Part shown: one piece after another, positions 19,828-28,554 of the stretch
How positions within the stretch are numbered: the stretch's first letter is position 1
Layout of the letters: the number at the start of each line of letters is the position of its first letter
NCBI GenBank assembly: GCA_039028935.1
Contig: JBCCHD010000019.1
Coordinates: 1 to 64,000, forward strand
Direction of reading: 5' to 3'
DNA from: Pseudomonadota bacterium
Lineage (GTDB): Bacteria > Pseudomonadota > Gammaproteobacteria > Steroidobacterales > SZUA-146
DNA: 64,000 nt
The notes under the pieces: model-generated
The model's input: only the letters and a program-made list of their open reading frames with translations
What the model was told of the DNA's origin: nothing
The model's database searches: none
Program-made: the position numbers and the translations under genes

Positions 19828-21006
19828 TTATTTTTGATACTCAAACAGCTGACGGTCATCGCCACCCCCCACCATGTTCTCCGCGCGCCGAAGGGCACGC
19901 AGCGCCTCGTCGTCGTCTTTCAAGTACGCCTTGAAAAACAGCAGCTCCCAATTATCCCGATCCGCCCACGACCCGCCTTCGAACACATGCGGCTGATCTA
20001 CGAGCTCCACGACATACCGCGGACCGGCCAATTGCGTCATGGCCGGAAGGATGAACGCGGAGGGCGTAACCTGATCGTTCGTGCCAAACACCGTTAACAC
20101 CGGCGCAGTCACATTCTGCAGAGTCTGATTGTTCTCGCCAAACGCATAAACATCGTGCCCGTCGTAGCGATTACCTGTCCAGGGCGCCGCGGCGACAACC
20201 GCCCGAACGCGATCGTCAACAAACGAATCCGGGTGAGATTGATATTTGCCGCCGGCCATCGCGAGCCCGGTGAAACCACCGAAACTATGGCCGGAAATGC
20301 CGATGCGATTCGGGTCAATAGAGGGGCCGAACGCGGCGCTCATGAGCAGTGAATCCACCACCGCACCGGTGACTAATGGCCTTAAGAAAGCGCGATGCGG
20401 CCGACGTTCATCGCCATACCCGAAACGATCATCGCCGTAGGTAATAACGGCCACTATATACCCATGGCTCGCTAATTGATGGGCGTGACCAACATCGTAA
20501 AAACCGTGGGCGCCGGAACCATGAGACAACACAATCAGCGGATATTTTGCGCCGGCCCGTCTCCCCTGAATGTCCGGCTCCTCTTCCGGCTCCAGCATAT
20601 GCTCAAACTCACCGTATCGCGAGTTGTGGTAAGGAAATGAATAGCGGTTGCTGGCCGCGGGCTCGGTGGAAGGATAAACGACGTAGGATACGACGGGCAC
20701 ATAACGATCGTTCGCCGGACCGTAGACGGCTGGATTATCGGGCACCCGTACGTTTGTAATCCATGCCGCTTCAGGATGCTTCAAAATATCGGTGAGAAAA
20801 CGGGGCTGTCCATTTTGCTTGGGAATTCCGAGCAGATACCGATGCAGGTCGTCGTCGGATACCTCTTCGAAGGCAGTGGCAATCTCCACGTTGGTTGACG
20901 CCACAAAATACGGGCCACGCGGCACCGCATCCGTAGCGTCACCACAGGCGGTGAGGACGACAACGGCCCATAAACAATTCAACCTTGCGCAAAAAAGTAC
21001 AGGCAC
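19828..21006 (-). CDS. Lipoprotein alpha/beta hydrolase, PAF-acetylhydrolase/dienelactone hydrolase-like
   Basis: The 392-residue product begins with a lipoprotein-type signal (VVVLTACG). The hydrolase domain (about residues 145-365) has an oxyanion region (PLIVLSHGSGAHG), nucleophile elbow GHSFGG, acid region in VLTVFGTNDQVTP, and a late PHVF His. This layout resembles the platelet-activating-factor acetylhydrolase II group and large dienelactone hydrolases. The N-terminal 140 residues are family-specific. GTG 21006 is preceded by GAGGAG. It is in line with aconitase X (104 bases upstream) and ketopantoate reductase-like (17 bases downstream). Substrate unknown; periplasmic or outer-membrane location inferred. 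Confidence 0.83.
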   Translation of the reverse strand: MPVLFCARLNCLWAVVVLTACGDATDAVPRGPYFVASTNVEIATAFEEVSDDDLHRYLLGIPKQNGQPRFLTDILKHPEAAWITNVRVPDNPAVYGPANDRYVPVVSYVVYPSTEPAASNRYSFPYHNSRYGEFEHMLEPEEEPDIQGRRAGAKYPLIVLSHGSGAHGFYDVGHAHQLASHGYIVAVITYGDDRFGYGDERRPHRAFLRPLVTGAVVDSLLMSAAFGPSIDPNRIGISGHSFGGFTGLAMAGGKYQSHPDSFVDDRVRAVVAAAPWTGNRYDGHDVYAFGENNQTLQNVTAPVLTVFGTNDQVTPSAFILPAMTQLAGPRYVVELVDQPHVFEGGSWADRDNWELLFFKAYLKDDDEALRALRRAENMVGGGDDRQLFEYQK

Positions 21007-21109
21007 ACCAAGCGCTCCTCATCCATCATTGATCAGCCCAAAAGAGTGGTATCGAGTTCGCGGCGACGTCGCCGTGTGGCACGCAACCTGTGACCGAGAC
21101 ACGATGGTT

Positions 21110-22795
21110 TCAGGCGCTTGCTAGCCACGCGGGTGCCTCAGGCGCAACCCCACTCACCGCCGCTTCTGCACACGACGCCAAGCTTGCCAACCTCACATCC
21201 CTGCCGCTTAGCCCCGGCCCGTAGTGTGCATACTTAGCTGAATTGGTCAGCACGGTACGGGCCTCAGGCGGAAACAGAGGTTCTGTAATGGAGCACCAAC
21301 ACACATCCGGCACAATGCGCACGCCTGCGGCTTTCAGCTGTTGAGCCACACCATTTTGTTGTACCGCATTGATGATCGCGCGACCGGCGGTAATCATGAC
21401 ATCAACGCGCTCGTGCACTCGACGACCGTCAAGGGCCGCCAAAAACGCCGCACACTCGTCGGCCGAAAAATGAGGGCTACCCATGGCCACCAAATCGATG
21501 TCCGTCTCAATATCGTTGAACTGTCGCCACGCGCGCTGCATGTCGCGTCGCGAAACAGTCACCACAGTGAGGTTCGCGACCTCACAGCTGTCCGCCTCCG
21601 GCGTGACGCCGGCAATATGCACCAGCGGTGCGGATGAGGTCGTGCCAACGGCCGCGCAAAACGCTTTGAGGTCATCCATCGTCGGCTGGCAGTGCTCCAG
21701 CCCCTGCACAAACGGAATGTGGTCGGGCGACGCGGCGCCAACCAGCCAACCCGCCATCGGCCAAAATAAATCATCCGCTCCCTCGGGTCGTTTGATTTGA
21801 ACCACGCGCCCAGGCTGGCGGTTCTCACTAAGGTACATGCTGGTATCGGGCACTCGACCGGTAACGGCGATGCAGAGGTCCATAAAGTCGGGTGTTTTGG
21901 CTGTCCGCGCACCGAGCACAGAATTGGCAAACAGGACTGCGTTGGATTCACCCCAACCCACTATGTCTCCTTTATTGGGCGCATTATCGAGTAAATAGGG
22001 CGCGCAGGTATAAGTCGGTTGCGCGCCCATTTCAATGTAACAGTCAGCAAGCCGACTGGCGGCCTGACCAAACTCCGGCTCAACGCCCTGTTCACGCCAA
22101 TGGACGTGATCAACCGAAATGGCATTGAGTGTTGTCGGTAAGCGCACTTTTGCACCCAGCGACAACATGCGCTCAGCAAAACGCAAGTAGGCCGGTCCGA
22201 CGTAGATACAACCATCGATGTGCACACCGGTCACGTTTCGCAACTTTGGCGCTCCCTGCACACGCGCGATATCAATGAGCACCTGCATAGCAAGGCGAGC
22301 GGCCTCGCCTTCACGACCGGCGAGCAGTCGCTGATCGTACGCGGACAGCGTCACGTCGTGCTGTTCGGTAGAGGCAAAGTTGATCCGCATGGACCCTGCC
22401 TCAATGCCTTCGTTTGTGAGCGTCAACTGGGTGTGCATAGACAGCTCGGCGTAATCGTCGTCAGAAAGTCGAATGATGGGCACTGTCGTATCGAACACAC
22501 TCCGGGTGATCACGGCACCGAGCGTTAAGATCGTTTCCGGTTCGCGAAAGATAAGCGCGGCAGGCGCCTGACCGGAAAGAGCCAGCTCCATGAGCACCCC
22601 GCCACCGCCACACGAACCGCGACCACCGGGCATCATCACGATGCGCCCCGCTAGCCGTTGATCATGTTGTGGATGATGAGCGTCCTGAATTCGGCTTGTG
22701 GCGGGATCGACACCGCCCCAGAAACTCAGCCCTTCGTCGCACACCAACAATTCGCCCTCGGCGCATCCGCTGAGTACGGCCCTCGACACCGACAT
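21110..22795 (-). CDS. Aconitase X (fused swivel plus catalytic domain)
   Basis: The 561-residue protein is an aconitase X (formerly DUF521/DUF126) in which the small swivelling domain (about residues 1-140; GGVDPATSRIQD, MPGGRGSCGGGGVL) precedes the large catalytic domain. The latter carries the RNVTGVHIDGCIYVG, PTTLNAISVDHVHW and GWGESNAVLFANSVLGARTAKTPD segments typical of the family. Characterised members are cis-3-hydroxy-L-proline dehydratases and archaeal mevalonate-5-phosphate dehydratases, both iron-sulfur enzymes. A bacterial fused form points to hydroxyproline or a related 3-hydroxy-acid, but no proline racemase or transporter is adjacent. ATG 22795 has GGAG five bases upstream. 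Confidence 0.9.
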   Translation of the reverse strand: MSVSRAVLSGCAEGELLVCDEGLSFWGGVDPATSRIQDAHHPQHDQRLAGRIVMMPGGRGSCGGGGVLMELALSGQAPAALIFREPETILTLGAVITRSVFDTTVPIIRLSDDDYAELSMHTQLTLTNEGIEAGSMRINFASTEQHDVTLSAYDQRLLAGREGEAARLAMQVLIDIARVQGAPKLRNVTGVHIDGCIYVGPAYLRFAERMLSLGAKVRLPTTLNAISVDHVHWREQGVEPEFGQAASRLADCYIEMGAQPTYTCAPYLLDNAPNKGDIVGWGESNAVLFANSVLGARTAKTPDFMDLCIAVTGRVPDTSMYLSENRQPGRVVQIKRPEGADDLFWPMAGWLVGAASPDHIPFVQGLEHCQPTMDDLKAFCAAVGTTSSAPLVHIAGVTPEADSCEVANLTVVTVSRRDMQRAWRQFNDIETDIDLVAMGSPHFSADECAAFLAALDGRRVHERVDVMITAGRAIINAVQQNGVAQQLKAAGVRIVPDVCWCSITEPLFPPEARTVLTNSAKYAHYGPGLSGRDVRLASLASCAEAAVSGVAPEAPAWLASA

Positions 22796-23000
22796 ATCGA
22801 CTCCGCCCGTTGACTCGATTCGCCTAGCCTAAACGCACGGAGTAGCCGCGTACAAGCCCTGTGGTGCGACCGGACAATCGTCTGTCAGGCGTGCGACAGC
22901 GTGGGTCGAGTCAACGCGTCAGTCTCTCGATCACCCACTCATCGCCCCGTCCAATACCACGACCGACAAACGCCAGGTCTTACGCCGAGTCGGATTCGAA

Positions 23001-24314
23001 TTACAACCTCCGTCGTCGAATTCGAGCGACAGCCAGCGCGATCAGTGCAAGCAGCGCGGGTAAGGTCACGGCACCGATACCGCTGGCTTCAGAGCTGAAA
23101 TTCTCAGGCGGGGCCGCCGGCGGGTCATCCACAATCGGGTCGGGATCTGGTGTCGGATCGGGATCGGGATCAGGATCGGGGTCCGGATCAGGGTCCGGGT
23201 CCGGGTCCGGGTCTGGGTCTGGGTCTGGGTCTGGGTCTGGGTCTGGGTCTGGATCAGGATCAGGATCAGGATCAGGATCGGGATCGGGATCGGGATCGGG
23301 GTCAGGATTCGTTGATCGGCAGTTTTCGCGCGGCTGTGCGGCGTTGTCTCGAACGGTGACCAGGTTATCCTCGACTTCGCTTGGACGTATGACATACCCG
23401 GGCACGGCACCGAGCGAAAAGGCGATGCGCTCACAGCCCTCGTCGATAAAATCGTCAAACACCGGCAGCGTGATGAAGTACGACCCCCCGAACGGATTGG
23501 GCTTCGGTTGGAGCGTCACCGTGAAGCCATCTTCGTCCGGCAGAGGGGTCAGCATAGAGAGGTTGTCTCCACTGGCTGACGCTAAGTCAAACTCGCTAAT
23601 GCCGAACGCCGAGTCTGTTAAGATCGTGGCGGTCGCGCCTTGCGGTGGCACAGGCGCGAACACGTGCAGTTCGAGCACCAATTCATTGCCCGACTCTTCG
23701 ATCAAATCACTTCGTGCCGCGTACAGCGTGACATCACGGGGTAAATCAAACGGGTCGTCGTAAAAGAACGTCTCTACTTCAGACGTATCGGGATCGATCA
23801 TGCAGCCCTGACAGTTTTCCATTGAGAAGATAAGCTCAGGCGGACTCTCACACCCCACGCCTGTGTTCACGTCACAATCTGGGTTTGACGTGCCGCCACC
23901 ACCGGTACCGTCGTCATCCACTTCATCGGCGAATCCGTTGAGTTGTAATGTCGCGTGTTGATCAGTAAGCGTATAGCGAATAACGGTGAAGTCACCGCCA
24001 AATTGGGCATCCGTAGGAAACAACATGCCATCAACACTGATCGTAAACAGGTCATATTGGTTAATCGCTTGCCGTATGTTGGAACGCAAGTCGACACTGA
24101 CGGTTTCACCCGCCGCCAACGGTTCACTTAGGGTGAACGTAAACGTATGCTGAGTGGGCGCGCCATTGGGTAATGACGTGCGCTCAAGTGCGATGCGCGG
24201 CTGAATCTCTAAACTAACAACCGGCTCGGCGTTAGCGGGAATCACAACAGCTAAACCACCATACATCAGGCTGAGTACCAAAAGGGCTGTCATCTTTTTG
24301 GTCATCACGATCAC
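23001..24314 (-). CDS. Exported protein with Asp-Pro repeat stalk and C-terminal membrane anchor
   Basis: The 437-residue product has a signal peptide (about 1-29), a beta-rich region of about 300 residues with six or more Cys, then a run of at least 25 uninterrupted Asp-Pro pairs. The C-terminus is a tripartite sorting-like end: short linker, hydrophobic helix (AVTLPALLALIALAVA) and an RIRRRR cluster, as in CTERM-type anchors, though I cannot assign it to a named subtype. The Asp-Pro run should form a stiff extended acidic stalk. Its ATG overlaps the stop of the upstream TonB receptor by four bases, so the two are co-translated and probably share iron regulation. I do not recognise the N-terminal domain. 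Confidence 0.8.
   Translation of the reverse strand: MIVMTKKMTALLVLSLMYGGLAVVIPANAEPVVSLEIQPRIALERTSLPNGAPTQHTFTFTLSEPLAAGETVSVDLRSNIRQAINQYDLFTISVDGMLFPTDAQFGGDFTVIRYTLTDQHATLQLNGFADEVDDDGTGGGGTSNPDCDVNTGVGCESPPELIFSMENCQGCMIDPDTSEVETFFYDDPFDLPRDVTLYAARSDLIEESGNELVLELHVFAPVPPQGATATILTDSAFGISEFDLASASGDNLSMLTPLPDEDGFTVTLQPKPNPFGGSYFITLPVFDDFIDEGCERIAFSLGAVPGYVIRPSEVEDNLVTVRDNAAQPRENCRSTNPDPDPDPDPDPDPDPDPDPDPDPDPDPDPDPDPDPDPDPDPDPDPDPDPDPTPDPDPIVDDPPAAPPENFSSEASGIGAVTLPALLALIALAVARIRRRRL
23155..23304 (-). repeat. Hexanucleotide tandem array encoding (Asp-Pro)25
   Basis: Twenty-five consecutive hexamers each read Asp-Pro on the minus strand. Synonymous variants are grouped in blocks: seven GGGTCT, four GGATCA and four GGATCG units in succession. 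This pattern is typical of recent unit duplication. Unit gain or loss keeps the frame, changing stalk length without a frameshift. Less perfect units extend the array to about 23137-23310. Confidence 0.95.
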
Positions 24315-26461
24315 CAGTACAAGGTGGCCGTTAGGCCCACTGTCCGCGGGAGTCCCAGCACGCCCGTCCCAAACTCATCCACACCCAAAAGGTACGTACG
24401 ATCAAATGCATTGTCGACCTGAAGCGTGACCTTACCCGACGCCCATTCGTAACCGGCACGCGCATTGAGAACAAAGTACCGATCAATTCGGTTGAGTGGA
24501 TTATTGGGAATGCGGCTGAAATATTCTTCGGTCGATTCGCTATCAACTGAAAAGAAAAATCCGTTTGGGTGACGATAATTCAGATTGAACGACGCCGTGC
24601 GCTCTGGGGCTTCGGAAAATGAGTCACCTGCTGACTCGCCGATCGCCTGATTGCTCGATCTTGCGCGCGTTATGCGGGTTCGCAACAAGCCGGCCGACAC
24701 GGCCAAAGTGAGCTCCGGGGTAAACGCAAACTGCAGTTCAAATTCAGCGCCCGCCATCTCACTACCGCCCAAGTTCTCGGTGATCTCATCGCCCGGGAAC
24801 TCGCTGACCTGCACCGTAATCTGCTGATCAACCCAGTCGGTGAAAAACGCATTGGCATTCAATCTCAGGCGGCTATCAAGCCACATTGAACGCAAGGCGA
24901 GCTCATACGAACGGGTCGACTCAGGATCATAAAAAAACACCGTATTCTGCGTAATGCCGGCACCACCTGCACGAAAACCCTCTTGGTACGTTGCCCCAAC
25001 GGAAACGTCTTCGGTAATGTAGTACTGGACGCCAAATTTTGGCAAAAACACCGAGTAGTCACTGTCGGGGTTTTCACGCTCAATCGGGTTTTGTGGATCA
25101 CCGCTAAACAATGAGCCTGTAAATTCCCCTTCATCGTATCGACCGCCAACAGTGACCGTCCACTTGTCATTGATCGCCCAATCAAACTGCCCGAAAATGG
25201 CGCGATTCTTCTCAACGATATCCGCGCCAAACAAGGTGGACTGCCCGGAGATAAACTGGGCGGTCGTGCTGTTTAGAAGATCTTGTTCGAAAATAAAGGC
25301 ACCAAGAACGCCGCGAGTTCGGCCGCCAGGCTGCTCATAATTAAGCCGCAGCTCATGAGCGATATTGGAAAACTCAATTTGCCCATCTGTGCGCTGTTCA
25401 ACACGGCCACTGGACGGGACAAATACAAAAAAGGCGCGATCCGTCTCGTCGTCTGAAATAGTGGACTGGGACGTTAGTTTCAATTTGTCGTTGATCTCAT
25501 ACGTCAATTGCAACGTATGATTTTGCACTTCGGTCTCACGAAACTCGAAATTACCGCGATTAACTCGATCTTCAAAGTCAAACCCGCCAGCGCTGGTCAC
25601 CGTGGGCGCGCCGGGTTCGTCGGTCGACAACGCCCCGGTATAGCGTGCCGCAAACTTCGGGAGAAGCCGCGGCTCCAACAACAGTTTCAGGCGAGTTTGT
25701 TGGTACTCCCCTTTATTTGGTTGCTGGTCGAGGTCCAGATTTTGAAAGTCAATGAGTGTGTCGTTTTCCACCGACTGATGAGACAGCCGCGCCGCAAATT
25801 GATCCTGAAGAATGGGCCCAGACTGAACGATCGCCCACTCGCGAAAATTCTGATCATCGGTACTTACGCGTAACGCTCCTTCATGATCATAGGTTGGGTC
25901 TTTTGACACAATCTGAATCGCCCCGGCGAGCGAATTACGACCGGACAACGTGGACTGAGGGCCTCGGAGCACCTCAATTTGCTCAATATCCCACAAGCCG
26001 CGCGCGCCTCGGCGTGAGCCCGAAGGCGTTTGTACGGCACCATCGATATACAGAGACGCCAATGGCGTGCCGCCATTCGACAAGCCGATTCCCTCGGAAT
26101 TGATACCACGGATTACAAACCCGTTTTCCAATCCGCTGCCGTCCCGCACGTTGGCAACCAACCGAAACGCTTCTTTAAAATCGAGCACGCCGGTGTCTTC
26201 AATATCCTTGGCCGACACGACACCGACACTCGACAGCGTATCTTGAAGCGAACGCGTGTCCTTTTCGCCATAGACCACTACTTCCTCTAACACCGGGTCG
26301 CCATCTCGCGATGAATCCGTGCCATCATCGCGCTGGGCTGATGCCGCGAACGAAACGGCGAAGACACACGCAAACGCAACGCCTCTCGAGCGATTCGCTC
26401 TGAGTACTTGGTGCGGGAGAGGGTCGGCCATTGCTGCGTGTTCATGTTTAAAGGTAAACAT
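24311..26461 (-). CDS. TonB-dependent outer-membrane receptor, iron-regulated
   Basis: The protein of about 716 residues has a signal peptide (ending SFAASAQ), a TonB-box-like EEVVVYGEK, a plug domain (GFVIRGINSEG, ASLYIDGAVQ, QIEVLRGPQSTLSGRNSLAGAIQI) and a beta-barrel ending in a Trp after aromatic alternation (TVGLTATLYW). It is a ligand-gated importer energised by TonB, probably for a ferric siderophore. A Fur box lies in what would be the 5' coding end if the GTG at 26545 were used, so I prefer ATG 26461; ATG 26431 is also possible. The stop overlaps the next gene's ATG. It is a paralogue of the receptor at 45240-47534. Confidence 0.92.
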   Translation of the reverse strand: MFTFKHEHAAMADPLPHQVLRANRSRGVAFACVFAVSFAASAQRDDGTDSSRDGDPVLEEVVVYGEKDTRSLQDTLSSVGVVSAKDIEDTGVLDFKEAFRLVANVRDGSGLENGFVIRGINSEGIGLSNGGTPLASLYIDGAVQTPSGSRRGARGLWDIEQIEVLRGPQSTLSGRNSLAGAIQIVSKDPTYDHEGALRVSTDDQNFREWAIVQSGPILQDQFAARLSHQSVENDTLIDFQNLDLDQQPNKGEYQQTRLKLLLEPRLLPKFAARYTGALSTDEPGAPTVTSAGGFDFEDRVNRGNFEFRETEVQNHTLQLTYEINDKLKLTSQSTISDDETDRAFFVFVPSSGRVEQRTDGQIEFSNIAHELRLNYEQPGGRTRGVLGAFIFEQDLLNSTTAQFISGQSTLFGADIVEKNRAIFGQFDWAINDKWTVTVGGRYDEGEFTGSLFSGDPQNPIERENPDSDYSVFLPKFGVQYYITEDVSVGATYQEGFRAGGAGITQNTVFFYDPESTRSYELALRSMWLDSRLRLNANAFFTDWVDQQITVQVSEFPGDEITENLGGSEMAGAEFELQFAFTPELTLAVSAGLLRTRITRARSSNQAIGESAGDSFSEAPERTASFNLNYRHPNGFFFSVDSESTEEYFSRIPNNPLNRIDRYFVLNARAGYEWASGKVTLQVDNAFDRTYLLGVDEFGTGVLGLPRTVGLTATLYW

Positions 26462-26482
26462 GAGGAAGCGCCTTATTGACTT

Positions 26483-26501
26483 GAGAATGAGAATCATTAT
26501 C
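26483..26501. promoter_or_regulatory. Fur box
   Basis: GAGAATGAGAATCATTATC matches the 19-base Fur consensus at 17 positions by eye. It lies between the TonB receptor and the divergent secreted dockerin-like gene (start 26636), so either or both could be repressed by Fur-Fe(II). Confidence 0.88.
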
Positions 26502-26635
26502 ATTCGATCGGTATCGATTTTCAAGCTGCGCCCAAACCGCCTCATGCGCGGTTAAATTGCCCCCGCGACCCTAATACTAATCGCTAGAATGGCGGGCGGT
26601 TAATGCGTCAGCCGCAATTAGGGAGAGAGCATCCA

Positions 26636-27685
26636 ATGACGATCAACACATTTCTTAAACGCTTGCTGAGCGCCGCCGCGCTAGCGCTTGGCCTCAGTGC
26701 CGCTGCTGGCGATGTCGCACTGAGCGGCACCGACGGCACAGGGTTTATTTCGCTATCCGAGCTCAACAACGAAGTGGTGGAGCCTAACACCGATCAGCCC
26801 GGCAGCAAACAATTCGACTATCCGTATTATTTCGATGCCAATTCGGGCCTGTATGTCATGCTGGTTGCTGAACCGCTGTCAGAGGCATCGGTGTATGCCG
26901 AAGAAGCCATTTTCACCGTCGAGAACAAAACCATTACCGACGCGGACTTTGGTTTTTTCGATTTCGGCCTCATGTCGTACGATGACGCGCTGGTAAGCGC
27001 CACAGGTCAGAGTATCGTGGGTCCCAGCGATCTTACGTTTGAACTGGACGGCACCGACGTGAGTCCCATCTTCGGGCCTCGCAATCCGAATAATGAATTC
27101 GGTTGGTCTTATCGCCTCAGCGTTGCCAACGTGACCGGCTCAGGACTGACGTTTGAGGGTGGACAACTAGTGAGTATCGACTTGCTCGGCGATATTGTTG
27201 TGTCTGTTTTCTTCGCCGACCAATTCGAGATTACGCCTCCTTTCACCGAATCGGGTTCCTTCCGGATTGCGGGCAATCAACTCGTCTTCGATCTTGACCA
27301 AACACAGGATCTAACCACACCGTTGGGATTAATCTCCGATTCACGAATGGTTTTTAATCGTAGTGGCACGATCGAGGGCATAGCGCTGCCCGACAGCGAT
27401 GGGGACGGCGCCGATGACGGAAGCGACAACTGCACGCTCACGGCCAACGCCTCGCAGCTAGACGCCGATAGCGATGGCTATGGCAATGCCTGCGACGCCG
27501 ACTTTAACAACGACTGCGCCACCAACTTTGTTGACTTCGCCGCGCTGTCGAACGCGTTTTTATCCACCAATGCGCTTTACGATCTCAATGGTGACGGTAG
27601 CGTTAACTTCCTGGACATCAGCTTCTTTTCCACGCTGTTTTTGACGGAACCAGGGCCTAGCGCCTTAACGGCTGTGTGCAATTAA
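26636..27685 (+). CDS. Secreted protein with unknown N-terminal domain and dockerin-like tail
   Basis: The 349-residue product has a signal peptide (LLSAAALALGLSAAAGD), a beta-rich domain of about 230 residues that I do not recognise, and the shared C-terminal module: a thrombospondin type 3 repeat (DSDGDGADDGSDNC..NACDAD) and two EF-hand/dockerin-like loops, ending EPGPSALTAVCN. ATG 26636 follows GGGAGAGAG. It is transcribed away from the Fur-box receptor at 24311-26461 with the Fur box between them, so iron control is plausible. A strong terminator lies about 45 bases after the stop. No catalytic motif is evident; a binding role is possible. Confidence 0.82.
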   Translation: MTINTFLKRLLSAAALALGLSAAAGDVALSGTDGTGFISLSELNNEVVEPNTDQPGSKQFDYPYYFDANSGLYVMLVAEPLSEASVYAEEAIFTVENKTITDADFGFFDFGLMSYDDALVSATGQSIVGPSDLTFELDGTDVSPIFGPRNPNNEFGWSYRLSVANVTGSGLTFEGGQLVSIDLLGDIVVSVFFADQFEITPPFTESGSFRIAGNQLVFDLDQTQDLTTPLGLISDSRMVFNRSGTIEGIALPDSDGDGADDGSDNCTLTANASQLDADSDGYGNACDADFNNDCATNFVDFAALSNAFLSTNALYDLNGDGSVNFLDISFFSTLFLTEPGPSALTAVCN

Positions 27686-28554
27686 ATTATTGAGTGAATA
27701 AGAGCCGATTGCGCGCGCAAGAAAAGCGAAAACCGTCTCGCGTCAATGCGAGACGGTTTTTTTATGCCTCCGATCGTGTGCTGATCATCAGCGCAATCAT
27801 CCGCGCCATTCGCCACCCGCCGGATAACCACCAGTGAGCGCCCTAGGCGCTTCGAAGAAAACAGTATTCGTCCGGCGCAGCACCCCCAGCCCTCACTGCC
27901 CCCCTCGTCAAACATCGCCTGATCGAGCATAGCGGCGTATAAATCGCCCGTTGCGCGAATGGCGTATTTCACGGACTGGATGTCTTCCTCACGCCAAACG
28001 AGTGAATTAATGTACTGCATCATCAGCCGATTGTGGGCCACATCCACATGGGCATGCTCAAGTAAGAACGACATCGCCTCCTGCGGAACGCCCGCTTTGG
28101 CCAACTCTTTGGCGTAGCGCTCACCACTGCTAGTAGGCATGAACTCAAGAAAAAACAGATAGCCAAGATACGCCACCGGATTCAAGTGCCAACTGGTGTA
28201 GAACCCATAAGCCGTGAGCCCTGCGGTGGCCGGTGCCGGATTAAGCGAAGGCAACATCGATACATCCTGCCCCATTGCCTGAAGGTCATTGAGCGCCAGT
28301 TGATCGTGACCGATTTCCGCCGTGGCGTGCTGAAAGAACCGTTTCACGTTCTGGCGCTGATCGCCGCGAAAGCGCACGGTCGCCAACGCCTGAATTTGTG
28401 GGTTTTCACGCGTGTGAAAATAAATCTCGCGCAATATCGCGCAATACTGCGCGGCCGTGGCGTCCCCGTTCAGTAAAGTGCGAATAGGTCGGCGCTTCTC
28501 GAAACGCGCCAGGGCGCGATCGAAACACGTTTTAATCTCGTCAAATGCGCTCAT
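27682..28554 (-). CDS. Haem-oxygenase-like diiron (TENA/PqqC-fold) protein with abnormal C-terminus
   Basis: Residues 1-215 of the 290 form an all-helical TENA/PqqC-like domain with ligands in the pattern of haem-oxygenase-like diiron oxidases: H47/E50, E80/H83 and the EHAHVDVAH helix (E166, H167, D171, H174). Members such as UndA, BesC and SznF oxidise fatty acids, amino acids or arginine derivatives. From about residue 218 the sequence loses helical character, and residues 265-276 are encoded by a perfect transcription terminator. This suggests that the ancestral stop was lost or a frameshift occurred. The ATG overlaps the FeeM-like stop by four bases, so the two enzymes are translationally coupled and probably act in one pathway. 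Confidence 0.78.
   Translation of the reverse strand: MSAFDEIKTCFDRALARFEKRRPIRTLLNGDATAAQYCAILREIYFHTRENPQIQALATVRFRGDQRQNVKRFFQHATAEIGHDQLALNDLQAMGQDVSMLPSLNPAPATAGLTAYGFYTSWHLNPVAYLGYLFFLEFMPTSSGERYAKELAKAGVPQEAMSFLLEHAHVDVAHNRLMMQYINSLVWREEDIQSVKYAIRATGDLYAAMLDQAMFDEGGSEGWGCCAGRILFSSKRLGRSLVVIRRVANGADDCADDQHTIGGIKKPSRIDARRFSLFLRAQSALIHSII
27729..27763 (+). terminator. Rho-independent terminator
   Basis: A 13-bp perfect stem (AAAACCGTCTCGC at 27729-27741 with 27748-27760) is followed by a seven-T run at 27757-27763. It ends the plus-strand secreted-protein gene. The minus-strand frame of the haem-oxygenase-like gene runs straight through it (about residues 265-276). Confidence 0.9.

Noticed and set aside
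23137..23310. Tandem array considered as CRISPR
   Set aside because: Six-base direct units without spacers, in frame within a coding gene.
22861..23763. Plus-strand open frame encoding a long Gly-Ser repeat protein
   Set aside because: It is the antisense of the Asp-Pro repeat gene; the repeat keeps several frames open and the rest lacks a credible domain or start.
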